The position numbers were made by a program, and so were the translations under genes. Shown piece by piece: positions 20,719-29,348 of a DNA stretch of 64,000 nucleotides (within the stretch, counting starts at the first letter, position 1; every line of letters starts with the position of its first letter). Origin of the DNA: Bacteroidales bacterium (GTDB lineage Bacteria > Bacteroidota > Bacteroidia > Bacteroidales > Rikenellaceae); NCBI GenBank assembly GCA_910574205.1, contig CAJSYJ010000001.1, positions 682,001 through 746,000 of the forward strand, in the 5' to 3' direction. Below the pieces are notes generated by a model, which did no database searches, was not told where the DNA came from, and saw nothing but the letters and a program-made list of their open reading frames with translations.

Positions 20719-21183
20719 ATGGCCGATTATAAAAACATAAACATACGCAACAAACGGGCGACGTTCGACTACGAGATCATCGAGGAGTATGTCGCCGGCG
20801 TAGTGCTGGTCGGCACCGAGATCAAGTCGATCCGGCTGGGCAAGGCCGCGCTTACCGACAGCTACTGCTATTTCGAAGACGGCGAGTTGTGGATACGGGG
20901 CGTCAACATCGCCGAGTATGCGTGGGGTACGTGCAACAACCACGTCCCGCGCCGCGACCGCAAGCTGCTGCTCAACCGCAAGGAGCTCGTCAAGCTGCAA
21001 CGCTCGTTGCAGGACAGGGGGCTGACGGTGGTCGGGCTGAGGATGTTCCTCAACGACCGCGGGCTGGTCAAGATCGTCGTCGGTCTGGCACGCGGACGCA
21101 AGGCATACGACAAGCGCGAATACCTCAAAGAGAACGACGCGCGCCGCGAAATGGACAAGGCGATGAAATCGAACCGCCGATAG
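20719..21183 (+). CDS. smpB: SsrA-binding protein
   Basis: A 154-residue small basic protein that binds tmRNA and helps it enter stalled ribosomes. The family signature is complete: [10 protein letters not shown] near residue 11, [13 protein letters not shown] near 27, an internal [18 protein letters not shown] near 73, and the basic C-terminal tail with KREYLKEND and repeated Arg/Lys that folds in the decoding centre. It is followed after 28 bases by tsaB. The tmRNA gene itself is not in this window. Confidence 0.94.
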   Translation: MADYKNINIRNKRATFDYEIIEEYVAGVVLVGTEIKSIRLGKAALTDSYCYFEDGELWIRGVNIAEYAWGTCNNHVPRRDRKLLLNRKELVKLQRSLQDRGLTVVGLRMFLNDRGLVKIVVGLARGRKAYDKREYLKENDARREMDKAMKSNRR

Positions 21184-21211
21184 ATTGTAAAACGAATAAC
21201 CGAAAAATATA

Positions 21212-21925
21212 ATGTCACTGATACTGTGTATTGAAACCGGCACGGACATCTGCTCCGTAGGCATCGCCAAAGACGGCGAGCTGATATCGCTCAGAGAGAG
21301 CGACCGCGGTCGCGACCACGCGGGCAAGTTGGGCGTCTTCGCAGACGAGCTGCTGCGCGAAACGGGCATCTCGCCCGAGGATCTCGATGCCGTGGCCGTG
21401 GGCAAGGGACCCGGCTCCTATACCGGACTGCGCATAGGCGTCTCTTTCGCCAAAGGTCTGTGCTACGGGCTGCAAATACCTCTGCTGGCCGTAGGGTCGT
21501 TGGATGCGCTCGCGGAGGTCGCACGCGAAGACTACGAAGCCGGAATACTCGATATCGACGAGCAGGATTGGGCTGCGGCACGCCTCTGCCCCATGGTCGA
21601 TGCCCGCCGCATGGAGGTCTACGCCCGCATATTCGACAGCGAGGGCAAGCCCCTCTCGGACGTATCGGCAGAGATCATCGACGAAAACAGCTTCTCGCAG
21701 TGGCGCGAACCCGGCCGCAAGTTAGTCATATTCGGCAACGGCGCCTCGAAGTGCACCGACATGCTCCCCGATGCCCTGCTCATCGACGTGGCACCCTCGG
21801 CACGCGGCCTTACGCGTCTGGCACAGCAGGCATTCGACAACGGCGAAGGGGTCGATCTGGCCTACTTCGAGCCGTTCTACTTAAAGGATTTCATCATCAC
21901 GGAGTCGAAGAAAAAGCTGCTTTAA
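21212..21925 (+). CDS. tsaB: tRNA threonylcarbamoyladenosine biosynthesis protein TsaB
   Basis: A 237-residue member of the ASKHA ATPase fold. The N-terminus MSLILCIETGTDICSVGIA has the phosphate-binding loop, and GKGPGSYTGLRIG near residues 66-78 is the TsaB signature. It partners TsaD and TsaE in t6A synthesis at position 37 of tRNAs that read ANN codons. It is likely co-transcribed with smpB. The C-terminus is family-typical, ending in YLKDFIITESKKKLL. Confidence 0.9.
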   Translation: MSLILCIETGTDICSVGIAKDGELISLRESDRGRDHAGKLGVFADELLRETGISPEDLDAVAVGKGPGSYTGLRIGVSFAKGLCYGLQIPLLAVGSLDALAEVAREDYEAGILDIDEQDWAAARLCPMVDARRMEVYARIFDSEGKPLSDVSAEIIDENSFSQWREPGRKLVIFGNGASKCTDMLPDALLIDVAPSARGLTRLAQQAFDNGEGVDLAYFEPFYLKDFIITESKKKLL

Positions 21926-21984
21926 GCCCCTCGGGCATATGCAGCCGTACGGCCTGAACATAGGTTACGGCAAGAGCTGCACAC

Positions 21985-22024
21985 GAAAAAACCCGCCGAT
22001 AGGCATCAAGCGCTATCGGCGGGT
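21985..22024 (-). terminator. Terminator of the nucleotidyltransferase gene
   Basis: Perfect 11-bp arms at 21991-22001 and 22014-22024 with a 12-base loop. The reverse strand continues into TTTTTTCGTG, a strong T-run. It lies between the convergent tsaB and nucleotidyltransferase genes and may serve both. Confidence 0.8.
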
Positions 22025-22119
22025 CTTAGCTTTTCCGCCAGCCGCGAAGCTCTACCGAGCTCTTGCCGCGGGGAAAGAGGGTACGTAGAACAAGATGCAC
22101 GAGGGCGCCTTGTCGAGGA

Positions 22120-23028
22120 TCACTTCCAAAGGTTGCGCGGATATACTCCGTCGGCAATAAGCGCCTCGATCTTCGAGACGAGCTGGGGACGGTCCTCCTT
22201 ATAGGTTACGCCGAACCACTGCGAGGCGGTGTTCAGAACCCGCATGCGGGCTGTCGAGTCGCCGATGAGCTTGTTGACCATGAGAGGTATGTAGAACTCG
22301 GCCTTGATATCCGCACCGTTCTCCATGAGGAACTGTCTGAAATACGAATCCGAATACTCGAAGTAGTCGGGCGTGAAGCCGAAAAGGTTCATCGACACGG
22401 GTGTATTCTCGGCAAGAGGCGTATCCTCGCCCCCCTCGTGGAAGACGATAGTGCCGTCGACGCGTTCGATCTTGGTGCGCTCGACCATGCCCGCCAGACA
22501 GCCCTCGCTATCGACTTCGCATACGCCGCGCGATACGGTGCCGTTCTCCGAAAGAGTCTTGCTTACTTCGTATCCCACCATGCAGTACTCGTTGCGGCTG
22601 CCTTCGAGCGATGCGAGATAACGTCCGATGACCTCGAAGCCTTCGCGGCCGTAGAAGTCGTCGGCATTGACCACGGCGAAGGGCTCGCGGATGACACCGG
22701 CGGCCATCATCACGGCATGATTGGTGCCCCACGGCTTCTGTCTCCCCTCCGGCACCGAGAAACCCTCGGGCAGGCAGTCGAGCTCCTGATATACGTATTC
22801 GACCTCGATGCGGCCTCCGAAACGCTCGCGGTTGAACATCTCGGCGAACTCCTTGGCGAAAGAGTGGCGTATGACGAATACCACCTTGCCGAAGCCGGCG
22901 CGGATAGCGTCGTAGATCGAGTAATCGATGATCGCCTCGCCGTTGGGGCCGACACCGTCCATCTGTTTCAGCGAACCGTAGCGCGAGCCCATGCCCGCTG
23001 CAAGGACGAGAAGTGTAGGTTTGACCAT
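22120..23028 (-). CDS. Sugar-phosphate nucleotidyltransferase
   Basis: A 302-residue nucleotidyltransferase of the GT-A fold. The nucleotide site LAAGMGSRYGSLKQMDGVGP is at residues 8-27, and NADDFYGREGF near 120 carries the metal-binding aspartate. The substrate is not clear from sequence; close relatives are annotated only as NTP transferases, and glucose-1-phosphate or N-acetylhexosamine phosphates are possible. It has its own promoter (23058-23089) and terminator, and faces away from the dxr operon. Confidence 0.82.
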   Translation of the reverse strand: MVKPTLLVLAAGMGSRYGSLKQMDGVGPNGEAIIDYSIYDAIRAGFGKVVFVIRHSFAKEFAEMFNRERFGGRIEVEYVYQELDCLPEGFSVPEGRQKPWGTNHAVMMAAGVIREPFAVVNADDFYGREGFEVIGRYLASLEGSRNEYCMVGYEVSKTLSENGTVSRGVCEVDSEGCLAGMVERTKIERVDGTIVFHEGGEDTPLAENTPVSMNLFGFTPDYFEYSDSYFRQFLMENGADIKAEFYIPLMVNKLIGDSTARMRVLNTASQWFGVTYKEDRPQLVSKIEALIADGVYPRNLWK

Positions 23029-23057
23029 AGTGTTTTTGTTTTAAGTTTTTACGGCCG

Positions 23058-23089
23058 CAAAGGTAAAAAAAGTTATGTATAAATACAAA
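23058..23089 (-). promoter_or_regulatory. Promoter of the nucleotidyltransferase gene
   Basis: On the reverse strand TTTG (23089-23086), 20 bases, then TACCTTTG (23065-23058), a perfect consensus. The leader to the ATG at 23028 is about 25 bases. Confidence 0.75.
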
Positions 23090-23107
23090 GTATCTACCCT
23101 TTTTACG

Positions 23108-23115
23108 TATCTTTG
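23108..23115 (+). promoter_or_regulatory. -7 box before the M23-like gene
   Basis: A perfect TATCTTTG ending 18 bases before the ATG at 23134. No -33 match is seen at the right distance. It would start the long forward operon that includes dxr, rseP and radA. Confidence 0.45.
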
Positions 23116-23133
23116 CGCAATATACGATCTTAT

Positions 23134-24003
23134 ATGAAACAATCCGGATCACAAGGTTTTTGGCGCAGAATGGTCGACAAACGACGCCTGTCGATGCGCG
23201 ACCGCTCGTCCGGCGACGAGTTCTGGCATGTAAGCATATCGCCGTTGGGATTATGGGGAGTCGTCGCGGCTCTGTTGCTGCTGCTGGCGGGCATACTGCT
23301 CCTGTTGATGGCATACACCTCCGTGCTGGACATCCTGCCGGGCTATCGCTCCTACTCGCAGCGCATACACGACTCGCTGGTCGAGAGCGTCATGCGCGTG
23401 GATTCCATGGAGCGCAAGATAGCCGTCATGCTCGACTACAACGATGCCGTGGCCACGATCATGAACAACAATACGCCCACGCTCCACTCGACCGTGATGA
23501 CCGATACGATCCGCTACGACAAGTCGCGCATACTGCCCACGCGTGCCGACTCGCTGCTGCGTCAGGCCATGGAGGCCGAGCACGGCGAATACTCCTTGCG
23601 CACGCAGCGCATAGGCACCGAAACGGCTGTCTTCTCGACGCCGCTTGCAGGCAGCCTCGGCAGGCGTTTCGACCCGTCGCACGGCGAATACGGCGTGGCG
23701 ATCCTCGGTCTGGAAGATCAGGAGTCGGTGGCCGCCATAGAGAACGGAACGGTCATCTGCATAAGCGGCGAGCCGGGCAGCCGCGAGGTGGCGGTGCAGC
23801 ATGCCAACGGCTACACGTCGATATACCGCAATCTGTCGCAGACGCTGGTGCGCAAGGGACAGCCCGTGCGCAGCGGCGAGATCATAGGCAACATCGACTC
23901 CGAGCGCAACGACGAGGGCACGGCCACATCGCGCGCCATGCTCGAATTCGAGCTGTGGCGTGAGGGCACCGCGACCGATCCGGAGAAGTACATACAGTTC
24001 TGA
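23134..24003 (+). CDS. M23-like envelope protein with lost zinc ligands
   Basis: A 289-residue membrane-anchored protein: a short basic N-terminus, one transmembrane segment (about 38-62), a helical linker, and a C-terminal LytM/M23 fold (about 165-285) ending in LEFELWREGTATDPEKYIQF. In active relatives the motif near HGEYGV has Asp at the second zinc position, here Ala (GVAIL), and the LHFELW histidine is Glu (LEFELW). It probably cannot cut peptidoglycan and may act as a regulator of amidases, like EnvC/NlpD (inference). The ATG at 23134 is preferred over the open frame from 23113. dxr follows after 5 bases. Confidence 0.8.
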   Translation: MKQSGSQGFWRRMVDKRRLSMRDRSSGDEFWHVSISPLGLWGVVAALLLLLAGILLLLMAYTSVLDILPGYRSYSQRIHDSLVESVMRVDSMERKIAVMLDYNDAVATIMNNNTPTLHSTVMTDTIRYDKSRILPTRADSLLRQAMEAEHGEYSLRTQRIGTETAVFSTPLAGSLGRRFDPSHGEYGVAILGLEDQESVAAIENGTVICISGEPGSREVAVQHANGYTSIYRNLSQTLVRKGQPVRSGEIIGNIDSERNDEGTATSRAMLEFELWREGTATDPEKYIQF

Positions 24004-24008
24004 GAGTT

Positions 24009-25160
24009 ATGAAACAACGCTTATCCGTTCTGGGGTCGACCGGCTCTATCGGCGTGCAGACGCTCGACATAGTGCGCGAGAACCCCGACATGTTCGAAGT
24101 AACGTCGCTCACGGCGCACCGCAACTGGCAGCTGCTCGCACGGCAGGCCATGGAGTTCGACGCCGATACGGTCGTCATAGGCGACAAGGAGTGTTACGAG
24201 GATCTGGCCTCGGCACTGAGCGGCACACAGATAAAAGTATTCGCCGGCAACGACTCGATCGCCGCCGCGGCTTCGTCGTCGCAAGTCGACGTGGTGGTCA
24301 ACGCACTGGTCGGCTATGCCGGTCTGCACCCCACCCTCGCGGCCATAGAGGCCGGCAAGAAGGTCGCGCTGGCCAACAAGGAGACGCTCGTGGTAGCGGG
24401 CGAGACGGTCATGGAGCGCGCCATGCACAGACGCGTGCCGATAGTTCCGATCGACTCGGAGCACTCGGCCATATTGCAGTGTCTGGCGGGCGAGTGTTCG
24501 CCCGTAAGACGGCTTATCGTAACATGCAGCGGCGGCGCTCTGCGCGAGCTGCCGCGCGAGGCGCTGGCCGACGTCACCCCCGAGCAGGCGCTGCACCACC
24601 CGCAGTGGTCTATGGGCGCCAAGATAACCATAGACTCCGCCACTCTGGTCAACAAAGGCTTCGAGGTCATCGAGGCGCGCTGGCTCTTCGGCATCGACCC
24701 CGACCGCATATCGGTGCTGCTGCACCCGCAGTCGATCGTGCACTCTATGGTCGAGTTCGAGGACGGCGCGATAAAGGCGCAGTTAGGCACGCCGGACATG
24801 CACCTGCCCATAAGCTATGCGCTGACCTATCCCCGCAGAGCTTCGCGCGGTGGCGACCGCTTTTCGTTTATCGACCACCCCACGCTGACATTCGCCGAGG
24901 TAGACCGCGAGAAGTACCCAGCACTCGACATAGCCTACGAGGTGCTGCGCAGGGGCGGCACTGCGGCCTGCACGATGAACGGAGCCAACGAGGAGGCCGT
25001 CGCGGCATTTCTGTCGCACCGCTGCCGCTATCACGACATCGTGGGCAGCATCCGCCACGCCCTCGAAAAGGCGACCTTCGTCGCACGCCCCGACATCGAC
25101 GACTACGACCGTGCGAACGACGAGGCGCGCGCACTGGCTCGCAGCTATCTTAAACTGTAA
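24009..25160 (+). CDS. dxr: 1-deoxy-D-xylulose 5-phosphate reductoisomerase
   Basis: A 383-residue enzyme of the non-mevalonate isoprenoid pathway; it converts DXP to MEP with NADPH. The NADPH site GSTGSIG is at residues 8-14, LANKETLVVAG near 121, the metal/substrate motif PIDSEHSAI near 147, and STLHPQ-type loop VLLHPQSIVHSMVEF near 236. All expected key motifs are present. It lies in a tight forward run between the M23-like gene and rseP (21-base gap). Confidence 0.95.
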   Translation: MKQRLSVLGSTGSIGVQTLDIVRENPDMFEVTSLTAHRNWQLLARQAMEFDADTVVIGDKECYEDLASALSGTQIKVFAGNDSIAAAASSSQVDVVVNALVGYAGLHPTLAAIEAGKKVALANKETLVVAGETVMERAMHRRVPIVPIDSEHSAILQCLAGECSPVRRLIVTCSGGALRELPREALADVTPEQALHHPQWSMGAKITIDSATLVNKGFEVIEARWLFGIDPDRISVLLHPQSIVHSMVEFEDGAIKAQLGTPDMHLPISYALTYPRRASRGGDRFSFIDHPTLTFAEVDREKYPALDIAYEVLRRGGTAACTMNGANEEAVAAFLSHRCRYHDIVGSIRHALEKATFVARPDIDDYDRANDEARALARSYLKL

Positions 25161-25181
25161 CCGAAATCGCAAAACACAATC

Positions 25182-26495
25182 ATGGTAATTCTAATCAAGG
25201 TATTGCAATTCTTAGCCTGCCTGTCGCTGCTGGTGCTCATACACGAGTTCGGCCACTTCATCGCGGCACGCATATTCCGCATACGGGTGGAGAAGTTCTA
25301 CATATTCTTCGACCCGTGGTTCTCGCTCTTCAAGTTCCGCCGCGGCCATACCGAGTACGGCATGGGCTGGCTGCCGCTCGGCGGCTACGTGAAGATCGCC
25401 GGCATGATCGACGAGAGCATGGACACCGAACAGATGAAACAGCCCGTACAGCCGTGGGAGTTCCGCGCCAAGCCGGCGTGGCAGAGGCTTATAGTCATGC
25501 TGGCCGGCGTATTGATGAACGTCTTGCTGGCCATAGTGATATACTCGGGCGTACTGTATACGTGGGGACGCACCTACTACGCCAACGACGACATGGTCAA
25601 CGGCTACGCCTTCAACGAGGCGGGACACAGACTCGGATTCGAGGACGGCGACCGCATCGTATCGATCGACGGTCGCGAGCCGGTCAACGTCAACGAGATA
25701 TTGCAGTCGCTTCTGATAACCGATGCCGACCGTGAGGTCGTAGTCGAGCGCGGCGGCGAGCGGATACGCCTCACTCTGCCCATGCAACAGCTGATCGAGA
25801 TACGCGAAAAGGAGGAGTACAAAGATTTCTACACCGAGTTCATACCGTATATAGTACTCGACGTCGAGACCGAGGCGGCCGCCCGCGCAGGTCTGCGCAG
25901 CGGCGACCGCATAATAGCCGTCGACAATAGCGCAACGCCTCACATGGCCGCCGGCATCGGGCGTCTCGAAGCCGCTGCCGGCACGACCGCCGATGTGGAT
26001 ATAGTCCGCGGCGCCGACACGCTGCATCTCAAAGTGCCTGTAACGGCCGATGCCAGAATGGGCATTACCGTGGCCATGATACCGCCGCGGCATATCGAAT
26101 ATACGCTGGCCGAGGCGCTGCCTGCGGGCTGGCGCATGACCGGAGAGAAGCTCTCCGACTACTGGCGTCAGTTGAAGATGATCGTCAACCCCCAGACCAA
26201 GCTCATCAAGGAGGTGGGCGGCTTCATCGCCATAGGCAACATATTCCCCGCCCAGTGGAACTGGCAGAGTTTCTGGATGCTGACGGCGTTGATATCGATC
26301 ATGCTCGCCGTGATGAACCTGCTGCCCATACCCGGACTGGACGGCGGACATGCGCTCTTCACGCTCTGGGAGATCATAACGCGGCGCAAGCCCAGCGACC
26401 GCTTCATGGAGATCATGCAGTACATAGGCATCGCGCTGATACTGCTGCTGGTAGTATATGCCAACGGCAACGACATAGTGAAGCTGTTCAGGTAA
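25182..26495 (+). CDS. rseP: Site-2 membrane metalloprotease RseP
   Basis: A 437-residue intramembrane zinc protease. HEFGH at residues 21-25 in the first transmembrane segment is the zinc site, and NLLPIPGLDGGHALF near 385-399 gives the third ligand. Between them lie a periplasmic PDZ pair (about 125-290) and a central membrane segment. It cuts anti-sigma factors and leftover signal peptides within the membrane. The pairing with dxr is common in bacteria. radA follows after 10 bases. Confidence 0.93.
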   Translation: MVILIKVLQFLACLSLLVLIHEFGHFIAARIFRIRVEKFYIFFDPWFSLFKFRRGHTEYGMGWLPLGGYVKIAGMIDESMDTEQMKQPVQPWEFRAKPAWQRLIVMLAGVLMNVLLAIVIYSGVLYTWGRTYYANDDMVNGYAFNEAGHRLGFEDGDRIVSIDGREPVNVNEILQSLLITDADREVVVERGGERIRLTLPMQQLIEIREKEEYKDFYTEFIPYIVLDVETEAAARAGLRSGDRIIAVDNSATPHMAAGIGRLEAAAGTTADVDIVRGADTLHLKVPVTADARMGITVAMIPPRHIEYTLAEALPAGWRMTGEKLSDYWRQLKMIVNPQTKLIKEVGGFIAIGNIFPAQWNWQSFWMLTALISIMLAVMNLLPIPGLDGGHALFTLWEIITRRKPSDRFMEIMQYIGIALILLLVVYANGNDIVKLFR

Positions 26496-26505
26496 GTCGC
26501 GAGAT

Positions 26506-27867
26506 ATGGCAGCCAAGATCAAAAAGGCATACTTCTGCAAGGAGTGCGGCTACGAGTCGCCCAAGTGGCTCGGGCGCTGCCCCGCGTGCGGCGAGTGGAA
26601 CACCTTCGCCGAGCATGTCGCCGCAAAGGAGCCGTCGACGGCTGCAATGCGCCTGCCGGGCATGCCTCGCGCCGAGGCGCAGCGCGTGAAGGAGATCCGC
26701 GAGCGCGACATCGAACGCATCGACACGGGCATAGGCGAGCTGAACCGCGTACTGGGCGGCGGTCTGGTGCCGGGGTCGCTGATCCTTCTGGGCGGCGAGC
26801 CGGGCATAGGCAAGTCCACCCTGTCGCTGCAAATGGCGCTCTGCGACAACCGCCTCAGGACGCTCTACGTCTCGGGCGAGGAGTCGGCCGAGCAGATCAA
26901 GATGCGCGCCACGCGTCTGGGCATAGCCAACGAGGAGTGCATCGTATATCCCGAGACACAGTTGGAGAACATCATAGCGCAGATCGACGAGTCGCGCCCG
27001 CAGGTGGTCGTCATAGACTCGATACAGACAATGTACACCGAGACGGTCGAGTCGTCGGCCGGCAGCGTCACGCAGATACGCGAATGCGCCGCCGCACTGC
27101 TGCGCTGCGCCAAGACATCGGGCGTGGCGATATTCGTCATAGGCCACATCACAAAAGACGGCGTCATCGCGGGGCCCAAGATCCTCGAACATATCGTGGA
27201 CGTGGTATTGCAGTTCGAGGGCGATGCCAACAACACGTACCGCATACTGCGCGGCATAAAGAACCGCTTCGGCGCTACTTACGAGATCGGCGTATTCGAC
27301 ATGCGCGAGGAGGGGCTGCGGCAGGTCGACAACCCCTCGGAGATACTGCTCTCGCACTACGACGAGCCGCTGAGCGGAATATCGGTCGGTGCGGCCGTCG
27401 ACGGCATACGCCCCTACCTGATCGAGGTGCAGGCTCTGGTCAGCGGCGCGGCTTACGGAACGCCGCAGCGCTCGGCCACGGGCTTCGACTCAAAACGTCT
27501 CAACATGCTGCTCGCCGTACTGGAAAAGAGGGTCGGCATGAAGATGTTTACCAAAGACGTATTCCTCAACTTCGCCGGCGGATTCAAGGTCTCGGACACG
27601 GGCATGGATCTGGCCGTCGTCGCCGCCGTCATATCCTCCTACTACGACCGACCGTTGCAGGAGGGGGTGTGCTGCACGGGCGAGATCGGCCTCTCGGGCG
27701 AGGTGCGTCCCTCGCCGCGCTGCGAACAGCGCATAAGCGAGGCGGCACGGCTGGGCTTCCGGCGCATCGTGGTATCGGGCTTCATGCAGAAGAGCCTCAA
27801 ACGCCAGAAGGGCATCGAAGTGGTATTCGTCAACAGCATAGAGCAGCTGCCCAAGGCGCTGTTCTGA
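26506..27867 (+). CDS. radA: DNA repair protein RadA
   Basis: A 453-residue RecA-like helicase that helps branch migration during recombination. The N-terminal zinc finger is CKECGYESPKWLGRCPACGEW, residues 8-28. The Walker A site GEPGIGKST is near 98-106, the RadA-specific KNRFG motif near 250-254, and the C-terminal part is a Lon-protease-like domain without the catalytic pair. It is the last of the densely packed genes; the next gene begins after a 74-base gap with a leader structure. Confidence 0.94.
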   Translation: MAAKIKKAYFCKECGYESPKWLGRCPACGEWNTFAEHVAAKEPSTAAMRLPGMPRAEAQRVKEIRERDIERIDTGIGELNRVLGGGLVPGSLILLGGEPGIGKSTLSLQMALCDNRLRTLYVSGEESAEQIKMRATRLGIANEECIVYPETQLENIIAQIDESRPQVVVIDSIQTMYTETVESSAGSVTQIRECAAALLRCAKTSGVAIFVIGHITKDGVIAGPKILEHIVDVVLQFEGDANNTYRILRGIKNRFGATYEIGVFDMREEGLRQVDNPSEILLSHYDEPLSGISVGAAVDGIRPYLIEVQALVSGAAYGTPQRSATGFDSKRLNMLLAVLEKRVGMKMFTKDVFLNFAGGFKVSDTGMDLAVVAAVISSYYDRPLQEGVCCTGEIGLSGEVRPSPRCEQRISEAARLGFRRIVVSGFMQKSLKRQKGIEVVFVNSIEQLPKALF

Positions 27868-27906
27868 GTCGCGGCAGCGGCCGGCGGACATCCGTCTGTC
27901 GCTGGT

Positions 27907-27945
27907 ATGGATTTTGAACCCTTGTCATGTAAAAAAAGCGCATGA
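27907..27945 (+). CDS. Candidate 12-codon leader peptide overlapping the epimerase start
   Basis: An ATG at 27907 opens a 12-codon frame (MDFEPLSCKKSA) that ends at the TGA at 27943-27945. This stop overlaps the epimerase ATG at 27942 as ATGA, the usual arrangement for coupled translation. The frame passes through the left arm and loop of the hairpin at 27917-27953, so a ribosome on it would open the stem. Whether it is translated is unproven. Confidence 0.4.
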   Translation: MDFEPLSCKKSA

Positions 27946-27953
27946 CAAGGGTT
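27917..27953 (+). promoter_or_regulatory. Hairpin that hides the epimerase start codon
   Basis: Perfect 13-bp arms at 27917-27929 and 27941-27953 with an 11-base A-rich loop. The right arm contains the ATG at 27942. In Bacteroidota, which rarely use Shine-Dalgarno pairing, an accessible start region matters, so the stem should repress translation unless it is opened. Confidence 0.6.
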
Positions 27954-28907
27954 TCGATTTTCGGCGGCACAGGTCTTATAGGGACGCATCTCACACTGAG
28001 GCTTCTGGCTCAGGGTGCGAAGGTAACATGTATCGATATCCGCGAGCCCGACCTTTCTCCGCTGCTGGCCGAGGCGGCAGGCAATCCCGACTTCGAGTTC
28101 ATACGCCACAACGTCACACGACCTTTGAAGATCGAGTGCGACCGCATCTACAATCTCGCCTCGCCGTCGTATATGCACCACGACCCGTCGCAGCCGGTAA
28201 CGACCCTGCAAACCAACATCCTGGGATCGATACGCACCTTGGACTTAGCACGCCGCAACAGAGCACGGCTGCTGTTCGCCTCGTCGGGCGACATCTACCT
28301 AACGCACAACGGCATATCGTCGCTCGAACGGCATCGCGACGACAGCTTCTACTCGATTCTGAGCGAAGCCAAGCGCTCGGCCGAGGCGCTGCACCGCGCC
28401 TACATACGCCAGTACGGCGTCGACGCACGAGTGGCACGCATATACAACACCTATGGCACGGGCGCCCAGATCGACGACGGACGCGTGGTAACGAGCATCA
28501 TACGTCATGCGCTCGACAACAGCGACATCATGATTAACGGCGCCGGCGACCGCATACGCACCCTGTGCTGGGTGGGCGACACGGTGGAGGCCTTGATGCG
28601 CCTTATGGAGCTGGATGCGTCGAAGGCGCCCTTCGCCCTCAACATCGGCGGGTATCACGAGATAACGATCGAGCAGCTCGCCGCGACGGTCATACGTCTC
28701 ACCGGCTCGCGCTCGCGCATCGTCACGGGCGATCCCCGCAGCAACGACATGCGGCGCAAGGTGCCCGACCTGCAACTTACCCGCCGTACGATCGACTGGC
28801 AGCCCACGGTATCGCTGGGCGAAGGTCTGGCCATGACGATCGAATACATGCGGCGCGAATATGTGCGCGAACACGTCGCGCCGCCCACATGGGTCGAGAC
28901 ATGCTGA
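27942..28907 (+). CDS. NAD-dependent epimerase / UDP-glucuronate decarboxylase-like protein
   Basis: A 321-residue extended short-chain dehydrogenase. The NAD site GGTGLIG is at residues 8-14, and the layout with NLASPSYMHHDPSQPV near 70 matches UDP-glucuronate decarboxylases (UXS). The catalytic Tyr of the YxxxK motif appears replaced: at the Lys of SEAKRSAE (near residue 147) position -4 is Leu. The Ser of the triad (FASSGDIY) is present. The exact substrate and activity are therefore doubtful. Translation seems controlled by the leader ORF and hairpin upstream. A thioredoxin gene follows after 34 bases. Confidence 0.8.
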   Translation: MTRVSIFGGTGLIGTHLTLRLLAQGAKVTCIDIREPDLSPLLAEAAGNPDFEFIRHNVTRPLKIECDRIYNLASPSYMHHDPSQPVTTLQTNILGSIRTLDLARRNRARLLFASSGDIYLTHNGISSLERHRDDSFYSILSEAKRSAEALHRAYIRQYGVDARVARIYNTYGTGAQIDDGRVVTSIIRHALDNSDIMINGAGDRIRTLCWVGDTVEALMRLMELDASKAPFALNIGGYHEITIEQLAATVIRLTGSRSRIVTGDPRSNDMRRKVPDLQLTRRTIDWQPTVSLGEGLAMTIEYMRREYVREHVAPPTWVETC

Positions 28908-28941
28908 ACGTAACGACACCAACCGAAAAAACATACGTTTT

Positions 28942-29268
28942 ATGACAACCAACGACTTCTATTCGCTCATAGCGCAAAACGACCTTACGCTGGTCGACTT
29001 TTACGCCACATGGTGCGGACCGTGCAAGGCCATGGATCCGATCATAGACCGCCTCTCGGCCATATTGAACAAACGCGCCACGATCATCAGGATCGACATC
29101 GACCGCAAGGAGCACCGCGAGATAGTGGCGCGCTACAACATCGTGGCCGTACCTACATTCGTACTGTTCCGCGACGGCGAGATCGTCTGGCGCGAGAGCG
29201 GCGTAATGCCCATCGAACGCATCGAGAACGCCATACGCCGGCAGGAGGAGGCCATGACGGCCTATTGA
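28942..29268 (+). CDS. trxA: Thioredoxin
   Basis: A 108-residue single-domain thioredoxin. The active site WCGPCK is at residues 29-34 after VDFYATWCGPC, and the cis-proline loop VAVPTFVLFRDGE is near 70. There is no signal peptide, so it acts in the cytoplasm. I chose the ATG at 28942 since it gives a standard length; the frame is open upstream to 28861 inside the previous gene's end. A bidirectional terminator follows at 29302-29328. Confidence 0.92.
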   Translation: MTTNDFYSLIAQNDLTLVDFYATWCGPCKAMDPIIDRLSAILNKRATIIRIDIDRKEHREIVARYNIVAVPTFVLFRDGEIVWRESGVMPIERIENAIRRQEEAMTAY

Positions 29269-29301
29269 TTCGCACTGCCGCAGCCGCGGCAGGCATGATA
29301 A

Positions 29302-29328
29302 AAGGGGCTGAACGCGATTCAGCCCCTT
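29302..29328. terminator. Bidirectional terminator between convergent operons
   Basis: Eleven-bp arms at 29302-29312 and 29318-29328 with a 5-base loop. A-rich sequence on the left and TTATT on the right let it serve both the forward thioredoxin run and the long reverse operon. Confidence 0.75.
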
Positions 29329-29348
29329 ATTCGTCGTTATCTCCGGGA

